IMG/VR virus record: IMGVR_UViG_3300028563_000014
Coordinates: 23,463 to 87,462 of that record
From: a virus
Length of the DNA: 64,000 nt
Direction: 5' to 3' (one strand)
The translations under genes were made by a program, and so were the position numbers. The notes beneath the pieces were generated by a model. It saw only the letters and a list, made by a program, of their open reading frames with translations. It had not been told where the DNA came from and ran no database searches. Of the stretch, positions 54,163 to 60,976 are shown one piece after another. How positions within the stretch are numbered: position 1 is the stretch's first letter; each line of letters opens with the position of its first letter.

Positions 54163-54627
54163 ATGCCGTTGACCAGCGCCCACTTCACCCTGGCCGAATT
54201 TGCCTGCCACTCCGGCGACCCGTACCCGCCCGAGTGGGTCGACGCCCGGCTCCAGACCCTGTGCCGCGTCCTTGACGCCCTCCGCGACGCCTGGGGCGGC
54301 CCGCTGACCGTCGTGTCCGGTTACCGCTCTCCCGCCTTCAACGCGGCCCTGTACGCCGCCAGCGCGGCCAGGAACGGCGGGGTGAGCGGGGTCGCGCAGA
54401 ACAGCCAGCACATCGAGGGTCGCGCCGCCGACGTCCGCCCGGCCGACCCGACGCCCGAGCGCTGCGCCCAGCTCCATGCCCTGGCGCGCCGGCTGTTCGA
54501 CCAGGGCGCGATCCCGGACCTGGGCGGCCTGGGCGTCTACCCTGGATGGGTCCACCTGGACGTGCGCCCGAAGGTCAACGGCCGCCTGGCTACCTGGACC
54601 GGCGCCGGAGCCGGCTCCGCGCCCTAG
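54163..54627 (+). CDS. Endolysin, peptidase M15 (D-Ala-D-Ala/L-Ala-D-Glu type)
   Basis: 154 residues on the plus strand, with an AGGAGG Shine-Dalgarno. SGYRSPAFNAALYAAS (52-67), SQHIEGRAADVRP with SxHxxGxAxD at 81-90 (H83 and D90 zinc ligands) and GWVHLDVRP with H131/D133 form the M15 zinc site. No signal peptide, so a holin or another route is needed for release. Oriented against all neighbours: its 3' end overlaps the next minus gene by four bases and its start is 65 bases from the terminase ATPase start, so a divergent promoter must lie in 54098-54162. Confidence 0.88.
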   Translation: MPLTSAHFTLAEFACHSGDPYPPEWVDARLQTLCRVLDALRDAWGGPLTVVSGYRSPAFNAALYAASAARNGGVSGVAQNSQHIEGRAADVRPADPTPERCAQLHALARRLFDQGAIPDLGGLGVYPGWVHLDVRPKVNGRLATWTGAGAGSAP

Positions 54628-54863
54628 ATCCAGCCCTCTAGCAGCGCCTCGACCACGCCCAGGGCGAGGCGAAAGCGGCAGGTATCGCAGGGCGGGTCCC
54701 CGAATCCGATCGCGCGCTGAAGGTTGCAGCTGCATTCCCTCCCAGCGTCCTGACGCTTCAGCTCCTCCAAGGCGATGTTCACGGCTCGCTGGCGGTTCTC
54801 AGCAGCGACGAATCGCCTCTGGGCGCGGATCATCCGACGGGTCGCCGGAAACGTCGCTCTCAC
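54624..54863 (-). CDS. Small Cys-rich protein
   Basis: 79 residues from GTG 54861-54863, overlapping the TGA of the previous gene (GTGA). MRATFPATRRMIRAQRRFVA is a basic helix; ECSCNLQ and PPCDTCRF form a likely four-Cys zinc site. Stops opposite the end of the endolysin gene. No family recognised. Confidence 0.6.
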   Translation of the reverse strand: MRATFPATRRMIRAQRRFVAAENRQRAVNIALEELKRQDAGRECSCNLQRAIGFGDPPCDTCRFRLALGVVEALLEGWI

Positions 54864-55159
54864 AGCTTGTACCCGTCGGGCTTCTTCGGCAGGGCCCCGA
54901 GCGGGTCGGCCACCGCCGGCCGAACCCCCACCGCGGCCGGGGCCTCGGGCGCCACCTCCTCGTCCGGGCAGGTCTGGCAGATCCGAACCACTGCCGAGGC
55001 TCGCACCGATGCCTCGAACGTCGGGACCGAGACCCCTTCCCCAGAACAGATCACAGTCGCGACGTGCCCGCACACCAGGTCGATGTCCATCTGCAGGAAC
55101 GGCGCCGTCGCCCCCCCCAGCATCCTCACGGACACGCCTTTAACCGCGCGCATCCGCAT
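54860..55159 (-). CDS. Small protein with Cys/His motifs
   Basis: 99 residues. APFLQMDIDLVCGHVATVIC and RICQTCPDEEVAPEAPAAVG contain a Cys-Gly-His plus CxxC pattern, typical of small phage zinc modules. The ATG at 55157-55159 overlaps the previous stop (TGATG). Confidence 0.6.
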   Translation of the reverse strand: MRMRAVKGVSVRMLGGATAPFLQMDIDLVCGHVATVICSGEGVSVPTFEASVRASAVVRICQTCPDEEVAPEAPAAVGVRPAVADPLGALPKKPDGYKL

Positions 55160-55506
55160 CAGCGTAGGGCCTCGACCTGATATTTAGCCGCACCAGCTCC
55201 CGCGTCCGTGGTTATATTTGCTTCGTTATGGCTGCCAGTGCCGCACCGCTCTACCCGATCGAACGGGTCCTCACCGTGGAGGAAGCCGTCGCCGCGCGCC
55301 CGACGCAGCTGGTCCGCATCGGTGGCTACGTGTTCGCGCAGCTGGACCGCTGCTGGGTGCTGGTCGACCCGGCCTCCGACAACGGCCGCCGCGAAGTCGA
55401 CGACGCCTGACCGCCGGCTCTCCAGCTGCTCGACCGTGAGCGCGGACGCTACCAGGAACGCGCCCACCAGGGCCAGCAGCGCCACCGCGGCGGGTACCGG
55501 CTTCAC
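55159..55506 (-). CDS. Small protein with an N-terminal membrane segment
   Basis: 115 residues from GTG 55504-55506 overlapping the previous stop (GTGA). MKPVPAAVALLALVGAFLVA is a probable membrane segment, followed by helix. Its stop is shared with the next start (TGATG), which supports the full length, although the C-terminal half has poor codon bias and overlaps a plus-strand ORF. A spanin- or holin-like role is conceivable given the nearby endolysin. Confidence 0.5.
   Translation of the reverse strand: MKPVPAAVALLALVGAFLVASALTVEQLESRRSGVVDFAAAVVGGRVDQHPAAVQLREHVATDADQLRRARGDGFLHGEDPFDRVERCGTGSHNEANITTDAGAGAAKYQVEALR
55228..55410 (+). CDS. Plus-strand ORF, 60 residues, overlapping a minus gene
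   Basis: MAASAAPLYPIERVLTVEEA and GGYVFAQLDRCWVLVDPASD; nearly all codons end in G or C, better than the minus strand over the same bases. A TATATT -10-like box lies ten bases upstream and no Shine-Dalgarno is visible, so it could be leaderless. It lies opposite the end of the membrane-segment gene; at most one of the two may be translated here. Confidence 0.4.
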   Translation: MAASAAPLYPIERVLTVEEAVAARPTQLVRIGGYVFAQLDRCWVLVDPASDNGRREVDDA

Positions 55507-55787
55507 GGCGCCTCCGTGGGCAGTGCGCGCACCGGGAACCGCTCGGCCAGCCACTCGTCGAACGCGGCATGGTCCTCGGTGGACAGGAACGTCGGGTCCT
55601 TCCCGGTGAGCGCCAGCCACTCGCGCCAGAGTGGCCCCGCCCAGGTGATGAACCCGGCCATCACCCCGCCGGGCCACCGCGCGCGGTCGCGCTCGAGCAC
55701 GACGCCCGGGGCATCGCCCTGGCAGTAGGCCAGGTAGCGCCAATTCCAGCCGGCCGCGTTCGCCTGCTCCGGAGTGACGCCGTTCAC
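55503..55787 (-). CDS. Hypothetical protein
   Basis: 94 residues, GTG 55785-55787 overlapping the previous stop. GWNWRYLAYCQGDAPGVVLE, GFITWAGPLWREWLALTGKD and FDEWLAERFPVRALPT: helical, Trp-rich. No family recognised. Confidence 0.6.
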   Translation of the reverse strand: MNGVTPEQANAAGWNWRYLAYCQGDAPGVVLERDRARWPGGVMAGFITWAGPLWREWLALTGKDPTFLSTEDHAAFDEWLAERFPVRALPTEAP

Positions 55788-56011
55788 TGGCGCCGCCCCG
55801 CCCGAACGACGACCGCCGGCAGCGGCCTCAGCCCCGGATCGCCCACCAGATCCTGCAGCTCCAACGCCTGATCGGCGAGGTTGTAGATCTGCGCCAGGTC
55901 ATCCGTCGCGCCCTGCCGCGTGTCTTCCCCGGCGAGCGCCGTGATCATCCGCAACGCGCGCCGCAAGTGCTCCGACTCCGGGCACGAGCACCGCTCGATC
56001 TTCTTACCCAT
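55784..56011 (-). CDS. Small helical protein
   Basis: 75 residues from ATG 56009-56011, preceded by AGGAGGTCGGAA, which is why the upstream in-frame ATG was rejected. MGKKIERCSCPESEHLRRAL with a CSC motif, then helices. It overlaps the previous gene by eight bases. Function unknown. Confidence 0.6.
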   Translation of the reverse strand: MGKKIERCSCPESEHLRRALRMITALAGEDTRQGATDDLAQIYNLADQALELQDLVGDPGLRPLPAVVVRAGRRQ

Positions 56012-56519
56012 TTCCGACCTCCTTGTGCTCCCCGCATCGCGCCCGCGCCCGCGCCGCCGAATCGCGCAGGTCAGCACCGTCCTCCACGTACGCCGCGTTC
56101 TTGCACCCCCCTACCGCGCACGGGAGCGCCTCCGACGTGGCACTGGCCACCAGGCCGATCGGCAGGACGAAGTCCCTCTCCGGGATCGGCGCCGAGACCA
56201 TGCCGCCGAGCGGGCTCCAGGCCAACTCCCCGAGGGCGTGCACGGCAACCCCCAGCAGGCTGAGACCGCTCCCGCAGGCCTCCCTCGTCTCCAGCTTCTT
56301 CGGACGAGCGCCTCGCTCGCCGATGGCCAGGCGAAGAAAGTGCCTCACCTCCTCCAGCTTGGGAACCAGCCCGCGCAGGTCATCGACCCACCCGGCCACC
56401 ACGTTCGCCGCCGGCCGCCCGCACCGCGGACACGGCATGTCGGCTGCCACCCGCAGTGGTACCTCGACGTCCGGGACCTGCCCCAGGGCGTCGCGCCACC
56501 TGTCAATCAGCTTTGCCAT
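56004..56519 (-). CDS. Protein with two Cys pairs
   Basis: 171 residues. PCPRCGRPAANVVAG near residue 29 is a CxxC zinc-ribbon half, LPCAVGGCKNAAY near 131 and RCGEHKE at the end supply further metal ligands. Between them is a helical region (LVPKLEEVRHFLRLAIGERG). Small zinc-binding phage protein; no function known. Start ATG overlaps the previous gene by 17 bases. Confidence 0.6.
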   Translation of the reverse strand: MAKLIDRWRDALGQVPDVEVPLRVAADMPCPRCGRPAANVVAGWVDDLRGLVPKLEEVRHFLRLAIGERGARPKKLETREACGSGLSLLGVAVHALGELAWSPLGGMVSAPIPERDFVLPIGLVASATSEALPCAVGGCKNAAYVEDGADLRDSAARARARCGEHKEVGNG

Positions 56520-56838
56520 CGGTTCCCTCCTCTTTCCCGATCTGCACCGTCGCCGGCCAGAATGCCTCGCCCGTCACCCCGTCCACCACCACCTCCGGGT
56601 GCGCCTTCAGAAAGCGCTTGGTGGCGCACTTGCACGGCCGGGCCTTCCCCTCCACCAGCCCGAGCGTCCCGCGCCCGCGGCACGGCTGGTGCCCGGATAG
56701 CGCGTAGCCGGAGATGTCCCCGACCGTCACCGGGCGCCCGCGCGGCACCCCGGGGTTGCGCGCCGCCAGCTCCTGGATGCGCTGGGCCACCGCCTCGCGC
56801 CGCTGCTGGCGCAGGTCCTTCCCGTGTCTCTGCGTCAT
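56503..56838 (-). CDS. Small protein with Cys-rich centre
   Basis: 111 residues. A basic N-terminal helix (GKDLRQQRREAVAQRIQELA), a middle HQPCRGRGTLGLVEGKARPC with CKC, and a conserved-looking RFLKAHPEVVVDG segment. Start ATG/GTG at 56838 overlaps the previous stop. Function unknown. Confidence 0.6.
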   Translation of the reverse strand: MTQRHGKDLRQQRREAVAQRIQELAARNPGVPRGRPVTVGDISGYALSGHQPCRGRGTLGLVEGKARPCKCATKRFLKAHPEVVVDGVTGEAFWPATVQIGKEEGTDGKAD

Positions 56839-57299
56839 CGCTCCTCGCTTCCCGGGCCGGCGGACCCCAGCAGCAGCGGCCCCCGGACCTTCCCGTTCTC
56901 GTACGCGGACGCCAGGCCCGCCACCACGCTCTCGTAGAGCGTCCGGTTATCAGGCATCACCACGTCGGCCAGGAACTCCTCCTCCATCGACCGAACCTGC
57001 CCGGCCACCGCCGCCAGCTTGGCCTTGATCAGCAGCCCCAGGCAGCGCCAGCGGCGCCGGTACTCCTTGGCCACCAGGTTGTCGAGGTTCGGAGTCTTCT
57101 TGCGCTGGGCCTTCGCCCAGGCGTGGTCCGGCCGAATGACCTTGAACCGGACCAGGCGCTCGCCGAGCCGGGCGCCGATGACGTCGCCGTCGTCCAGCTC
57201 GCCCACGTAGAACTGGCGCGCCCCGGCGCCCTTCAGCATCCGCTCGACCTCCTGCTTGGTCTGCGAGACCGGGACGTGCGTGTCCTCCGCGTACGACAT
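56835..57299 (-). CDS. Conserved phage protein (MSYAEDT family)
   Basis: 154 residues, MSYAEDTHVPVSQTKQEVER at the start, then GARQFYVGELDDGDVIGARL, RRRWRCLGLLIKAKLAAVAG and SMEEEFLADVVMPDNRTLYE. The order MSYAEDT, RV.F..., RRWR.L...IKAKLEAV, FL.hiv.pDG is a well-spread conserved family in tailed phages without a known function. ATG overlaps the previous stop by one base. Confidence 0.72.
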   Translation of the reverse strand: MSYAEDTHVPVSQTKQEVERMLKGAGARQFYVGELDDGDVIGARLGERLVRFKVIRPDHAWAKAQRKKTPNLDNLVAKEYRRRWRCLGLLIKAKLAAVAGQVRSMEEEFLADVVMPDNRTLYESVVAGLASAYENGKVRGPLLLGSAGPGSEER

Positions 57300-57883
57300 C
57301 AGCGGATCCCCAGCGCCGCCTTCATCGCCTCGGCGAACTTCGCCTTAAGGACGTCGTCGACCGCCGCCTGGAACTTGGCCTTGGCCTCGGTGACGATGCT
57401 TCCGAATGAGGTGCTCAAGTGCGCCTGGACGGTCTCCCGGGCCACGCGCTCGACGAACGTCGTCTCGGGCTTGTTGTAGCCCTCGCTGGTCTTCTTGGTC
57501 AGCAGGGCCTCGACCATTTTCCGTAGCGTCACCGGCTCGCCCTCTGGCCTCCCGTTGTACGTGTTGAACGACCGGAACCCCTCGCCCATGGCACGCTCGA
57601 CCTCTGCCCGCACCAGCTGCTCTAGGTGCTCCCCGCCGACCTTGGTAACGAGCTTCGCGACGGCCTCGCCCATGACCCGGTCGAACTTCCCCTCGATGCC
57701 GTCGCCGATGTTGCTGCGCCGGTAGAAGTACCCCTCGACGGCCCCCTCCAGGATGGACTGGATCGAGGCGACCGTCAGGCCGGTGATCGTCACCGGGGAA
57801 TTCAGCGCCTCCTGCCGTTCGTAATGCGCGCGCTCCTCCTCGGGGTCTGGCTCAGGCGGATCTGACGGGTCGAAAGCGGACAT
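57299..57883 (-). CDS. Hypothetical helical protein
   Basis: 194 residues. Start chosen at ATG 57881-57883 because AGGAG lies seven bases away (the ATG two codons earlier is too close). Acidic N-terminus (FDPSDPPEPDPEEERAHYER), then ASIQSILEGAVEGYFYRRSN and long helices (EHLEQLVRAEVERAMGEGFR; AKFQAAVDDVLKAKFAEAMK). No family recognised; precedes the MSYAEDT gene. Confidence 0.65.
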   Translation of the reverse strand: MSAFDPSDPPEPDPEEERAHYERQEALNSPVTITGLTVASIQSILEGAVEGYFYRRSNIGDGIEGKFDRVMGEAVAKLVTKVGGEHLEQLVRAEVERAMGEGFRSFNTYNGRPEGEPVTLRKMVEALLTKKTSEGYNKPETTFVERVARETVQAHLSTSFGSIVTEAKAKFQAAVDDVLKAKFAEAMKAALGIR

Positions 57884-57926
57884 GGGCATTCTCCTGGTTC
57901 AGGGTGACGTTTCTTCCTTGCACCAG

Positions 57927-57938
57927 GATCATTGTCCG
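57927..57938 (-). repeat. CGGACAATGATC motif, copy C
   Basis: Follows two bases after the stop of the putative small terminase and continues CTGGTGCAAGGAAGAAACG, similar to copy A. Its ATG opens a 26-codon frame (MILVQGRNVTLNQENAHVRF...). Confidence 0.5.
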
Positions 57939-57940
57939 TC

Positions 57941-58723
57941 TCACCCCTCGCCGAGCATCTCCACCGTGACCCCGGGGGGCAGCCGGCCCTCGTTCTTGGC
58001 CATGTACACCAGCTGCTCGTCGGACAGGTCCCACTTCTTCCCGGGGTCCCCGCCCTTCGGGGGCTTCGCCATCAGGGCCTCGATCTCGCCGGCGCCCGTC
58101 TTGGCCAGAGCCGACGCCACGTCCGCCAAGCTGGCCGTCACTTTGTGGATGGAGGGGGGCGCCTGAACGTCGACCATCAGGGTCCGGGGGATCCGCCGCG
58201 TCACCTTCCCCTTCGCGTCCAGGACCTCCTCGTAGTGCACCTGGCGCACCTGGACCGTCTGCGTCGCCACCGCGTCCTCCACGCTGCGCAGGAGCGATAG
58301 GACCGCCTTGGCGATGACGCTGCGCACGCCGAGCGAGATGTCCAGGTACTGGCGCTTCATGACCACCCAGGACGCCGCCGCCTGCTCGCGGTCCTTGTTC
58401 GCCGGGTTCCCGGTCGCCTCCCGGTGCATCCGGTCCCACATCTCCGCCCGCTCGCTCAGTGGGGGCCAGGGCGGCGACTTGTCAGGCCAGCCCCGCTTGA
58501 TGGCCTTCTGGGCCGTCTGGTGCGCGACGTTGCACTTCACCGCCACCTCGTTCGCCGTGCGCGCGCCCCGGAGGTAGACGTCCGCCATCTGCTCGTAGAG
58601 CTCGTGGCTGATCAGCCGGAGGCGATCGGGCGCCTTTCGCGGCTTCTTGCGGTTGTCAGGCGGGACCGACCGGAGGACCGGGGGCTGCTCGGCGGGAGGC
58701 TGCTGGTCGTCTTCGTTGCTCAC
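57941..58723 (-). CDS. Putative small terminase/HTH protein
   Basis: 260 residues. RLISHELYEQMADVYLRGAR and TANEVAVKCNVAHQTAQKAI form a helix-turn-helix of the sort at the N-terminus of small terminases. Helical middle (SWVVMKRQYLDISLGVRSVI) and DLSDEQLVYMAKNEGRLPPG follow. It is upstream of the terminase ATPase half, though about 4 kb away. The alternative is a transcription regulator. Confidence 0.55.
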   Translation of the reverse strand: MSNEDDQQPPAEQPPVLRSVPPDNRKKPRKAPDRLRLISHELYEQMADVYLRGARTANEVAVKCNVAHQTAQKAIKRGWPDKSPPWPPLSERAEMWDRMHREATGNPANKDREQAAASWVVMKRQYLDISLGVRSVIAKAVLSLLRSVEDAVATQTVQVRQVHYEEVLDAKGKVTRRIPRTLMVDVQAPPSIHKVTASLADVASALAKTGAGEIEALMAKPPKGGDPGKKWDLSDEQLVYMAKNEGRLPPGVTVEMLGEG

Positions 58724-58756
58724 CCCTTGAGGGTAGCCGCGAGCGGCCTGCCCGCG

Positions 58757-58960
58757 CTACCGCTTCCGTCCCCGCCGCGCCGGCCGGTAGAACTCCGGGC
58801 ACGACGCCTCGATCAGCTTCGCCGCCACGGCCGGCGGCGTCCCCGGCTTCATGTTCCGCACTACCACTACCTCCGGCGTCCCCAGCGACGACGCGGTGAT
58901 CAGCTCATCGATGGTCTTGGCCGGCCGCTCGGCCGGGTAGAGCTCGCGGCGAAACGGCAC
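58757..58960 (-). CDS. Small basic protein
   Basis: 67 residues, MPFRRELYPAERPAKTIDEL, VVVVRNMKPGTPPAVAAKLI and a basic end (YRPARRGRKR). Possibly nucleic acid-binding. A 33-base gap separates it from the putative small terminase. Confidence 0.6.
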   Translation of the reverse strand: MPFRRELYPAERPAKTIDELITASSLGTPEVVVVRNMKPGTPPAVAAKLIEASCPEFYRPARRGRKR

Positions 58961-58962
58961 GG

Positions 58963-59208
58963 CTACCCGCCCCCCTTCCCGCCGTCCGCCCCGGGCGCTG
59001 CTTTCATGGCGCGAACAATCTGCGCGGCATGCTCAGGTGATTCCGCCTCTCGTTCGATGGCGACGGCTGCATCTTCGAGCGCATCGTTTGCGACCACGTC
59101 GAACAGCACGGCGAGGCCAGCGACCCGTGGCTCGTTGCTGACGCCATCGTCCGGACGGCGAGCGAACCTCAGCGCCTCAGCGGCTAGCGCCTTGCGGTCG
59201 GTGCCCAT
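58963..59208 (-). CDS. Small hypothetical protein
   Basis: 81 residues from ATG 59206-59208, overlapping the previous TGA (ATGA), which displaces a longer reading from 59253. MGTDRKALAAEALRFARRPD and LAVLFDVVANDALEDAAVAI suggest a helical protein. No family recognised. Confidence 0.6.
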   Translation of the reverse strand: MGTDRKALAAEALRFARRPDDGVSNEPRVAGLAVLFDVVANDALEDAAVAIEREAESPEHAAQIVRAMKAAPGADGGKGGG

Positions 59209-59693
59209 CACTTCACCGCCCCGGGCGCTGCCTTCACTGACCCAGGCGCCCACCAGCGGCGTTTTGGAAGCGGGTCAATAGCCGCCTTCCTGGGACGGTT
59301 CACGCGGGAATGCTCACCGCCAGACGTCAGTCCGCCGTCGGTCCATCCACTGGCCTTCAGGCTCGTCGCGTGCTCGTCCAGGTGCGTGTGCGTATCCATG
59401 GACGTAACCCCCATCGCGCGAGCTGCGCGCCACGCCGCGCCGTAGAGCATCGAGCAGGCGTTCGGGTAGCCTTCCTTGACCGCCACGCGCAGGACGCGCA
59501 GGTGGTCCATCTCGTCGGTCGTCTGTTCCTGCGATGGCCAGCCGACTAGGGCCACGCCGACGATGTCAGCGCCGCTCCGAACCGACACGCACCACATGGC
59601 GCCTTGGATTTTCGGCAACCGACGGTGAACCTGATGGACGAACTCCAGCGAGTCGGCGCGCTTCACGGTCCATGGGCGAAGGTGCAGCTTCAC
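59208..59693 (-). CDS. XF1762-like acetyltransferase-fold phage protein
   Basis: 161 residues. GADIVGVALVGWPSQEQTTD, KEGYPNACSMLYGAAWRAAR, and SLKASGWTDGGLTSGGEHSR follow the phage XF1762 family (MLHLxPIT..., NACSMLYGAAARAA.., ILESEPGTSLRAAGW). The fold is GNAT-like, but the substrate is unknown; roles in DNA base acylation or protein modification have been suggested for related phage enzymes. Confidence 0.72.
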   Translation of the reverse strand: MKLHLRPWTVKRADSLEFVHQVHRRLPKIQGAMWCVSVRSGADIVGVALVGWPSQEQTTDEMDHLRVLRVAVKEGYPNACSMLYGAAWRAARAMGVTSMDTHTHLDEHATSLKASGWTDGGLTSGGEHSRVNRPRKAAIDPLPKRRWWAPGSVKAAPGAVK

Positions 59694-60607
59694 GGCTTCA
59701 CCGCCCCTGGCGCTGGTGCGCCGCTGCGCAACAGGTCCTGAAAGTCGGTCGAGTCCATGTCGCCTTCGGGCGGCACGTGGTTGACGTAGCGCCGGAACGC
59801 ATCGGCAGCCCGGTTGTTCGCGGCGTCGACGGCCGCCTTGATGGCGTCGGCCGCAGCCGCAACGGCACGGTCCCTCTCCGCGTGGTGGTACGCGATGGCC
59901 TCCCCGCGCTCAGACCGCTCATCTTCGAGTGCGCGCTTCGCCTCGTCTCGCTCCTTCCCGTTCGCCACGCACTGCTTGGCCCACGACTCGATGACCCTCT
60001 CGGCGGTGGCGAGCGCGGCGGCCTGCCGAACAATCTCGGCGCCCTGCTTGACAGAGTACCCGTGAGAAAAGGCCAGCTCGGCTTCCAGTGCGGCGACCGC
60101 TTCGCTCGCCTCGACGGGAGACAGGTCGGTCAGCATCGCCTGCGATAGCGGCACCTTCGCCGGCTCGCTCGCCTTCGCGGGTGCGGCTGGCGGAGGGGTC
60201 GGCTTCCCAGCGTGCCGGCACCACGGCTGATGAACGCCTCCGTCCCCGCAGTCGGGCGTCAGGTCCGGCGCGTCGTCACTGGGCTCGCTCGCCTTCGCCT
60301 CGCCCTGCTGTACCTCGGGGGCGGGGCGGGCATCCTCGGCCGTCTCGACGATGGACACCCAGCAATAATCGCCATCGCCGATGTGATACCGGCCATCGAC
60401 ATGTCCCATTGGCAGCCTGCACCGGGTGCCGTCGTTTGCCACGGCGGGGCACGTTGGCGCCTCCACCGGAACGGGGCCGGGCGGGACCTCCGGGAAGTGC
60501 TCGTGCCTCCACCCGTCCGTGGTCGCCACCGGCTGGTCAACGTATGACCTCTTGATGCGCTGACCGCAACGGGTGCAGATAGTGTTCTCCTTTTTCCATT
60601 CATCCAT
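59690..60607 (-). CDS. Zinc-finger and coiled-coil protein
   Basis: 305 residues. The N-terminal TICTRCGQRIKR and APTCPAVANDGTRCRLPMGH give Cys/His clusters (CxxC; C...C...H), followed by a Pro/Ala linker. Residues 160-270 form a charged coiled coil (VEASEAVAALEAELAFSHGY; RDEAKRALEDERSERGEAIA). Reads like a DNA- or RNA-associated scaffold. No family recognised. Confidence 0.65.
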   Translation of the reverse strand: MDEWKKENTICTRCGQRIKRSYVDQPVATTDGWRHEHFPEVPPGPVPVEAPTCPAVANDGTRCRLPMGHVDGRYHIGDGDYCWVSIVETAEDARPAPEVQQGEAKASEPSDDAPDLTPDCGDGGVHQPWCRHAGKPTPPPAAPAKASEPAKVPLSQAMLTDLSPVEASEAVAALEAELAFSHGYSVKQGAEIVRQAAALATAERVIESWAKQCVANGKERDEAKRALEDERSERGEAIAYHHAERDRAVAAAADAIKAAVDAANNRAADAFRRYVNHVPPEGDMDSTDFQDLLRSGAPAPGAVKP

Positions 60608-60932
60608 ATTTCAGTGCCTCCTCGACTGACGCGCGCAGGACATCCACGCTTGCCTCCCTCTCCGCCGGTCCCCACACTTCCGGTCCGCCGGCACCCCTCC
60701 ACAAGATCGCGTAGATCGCAGAGAGCCCAGGCGGGACGTCCTCGAACGCCGACAGCGGCCCCGCGACGTCCTTCGACAGCGCCATCGCCGCCAGGCACGC
60801 CGCCCCGCTCTCCGTCACGTACCAATCAGGATCGGCGCAGAACGGCGTCCCGGCTGCCAGGTGGAACCGCAGGTTCGCCTTCGCCGCCTTGCCCAGCTCG
60901 CGCAGGCCGGCTACCAGGGTCGCGTCGAACAT
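60600..60932 (-). CDS. Hypothetical protein
   Basis: 110 residues. ATLVAGLRELGKAAKANLRF, then AACLAAMALSKDVAGPLSAF and EREASVDVLRASVEEALKYG: mostly helical. The ATG at 60930-60932 overlaps the stop of a 14-codon ORF by TGATG. Function unknown. Confidence 0.6.
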   Translation of the reverse strand: MFDATLVAGLRELGKAAKANLRFHLAAGTPFCADPDWYVTESGAACLAAMALSKDVAGPLSAFEDVPPGLSAIYAILWRGAGGPEVWGPAEREASVDVLRASVEEALKYG

Positions 60933-60976
60933 CAGCCGGCGCTCCTGTCCGGCTGCGGGTAGTCCTTCTTCGGCAT
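60932..60976 (-). CDS. 14-codon linking ORF
   Basis: ATG CCG AAG AAG ... TGA encodes MPKKDYPQPDRSAG. Its ATG overlaps the SbcC stop (TGATG) and its own stop overlaps the next ATG the same way. It may exist only to keep ribosomes moving between the two genes. No other support. Confidence 0.35.
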   Translation of the reverse strand: MPKKDYPQPDRSAG

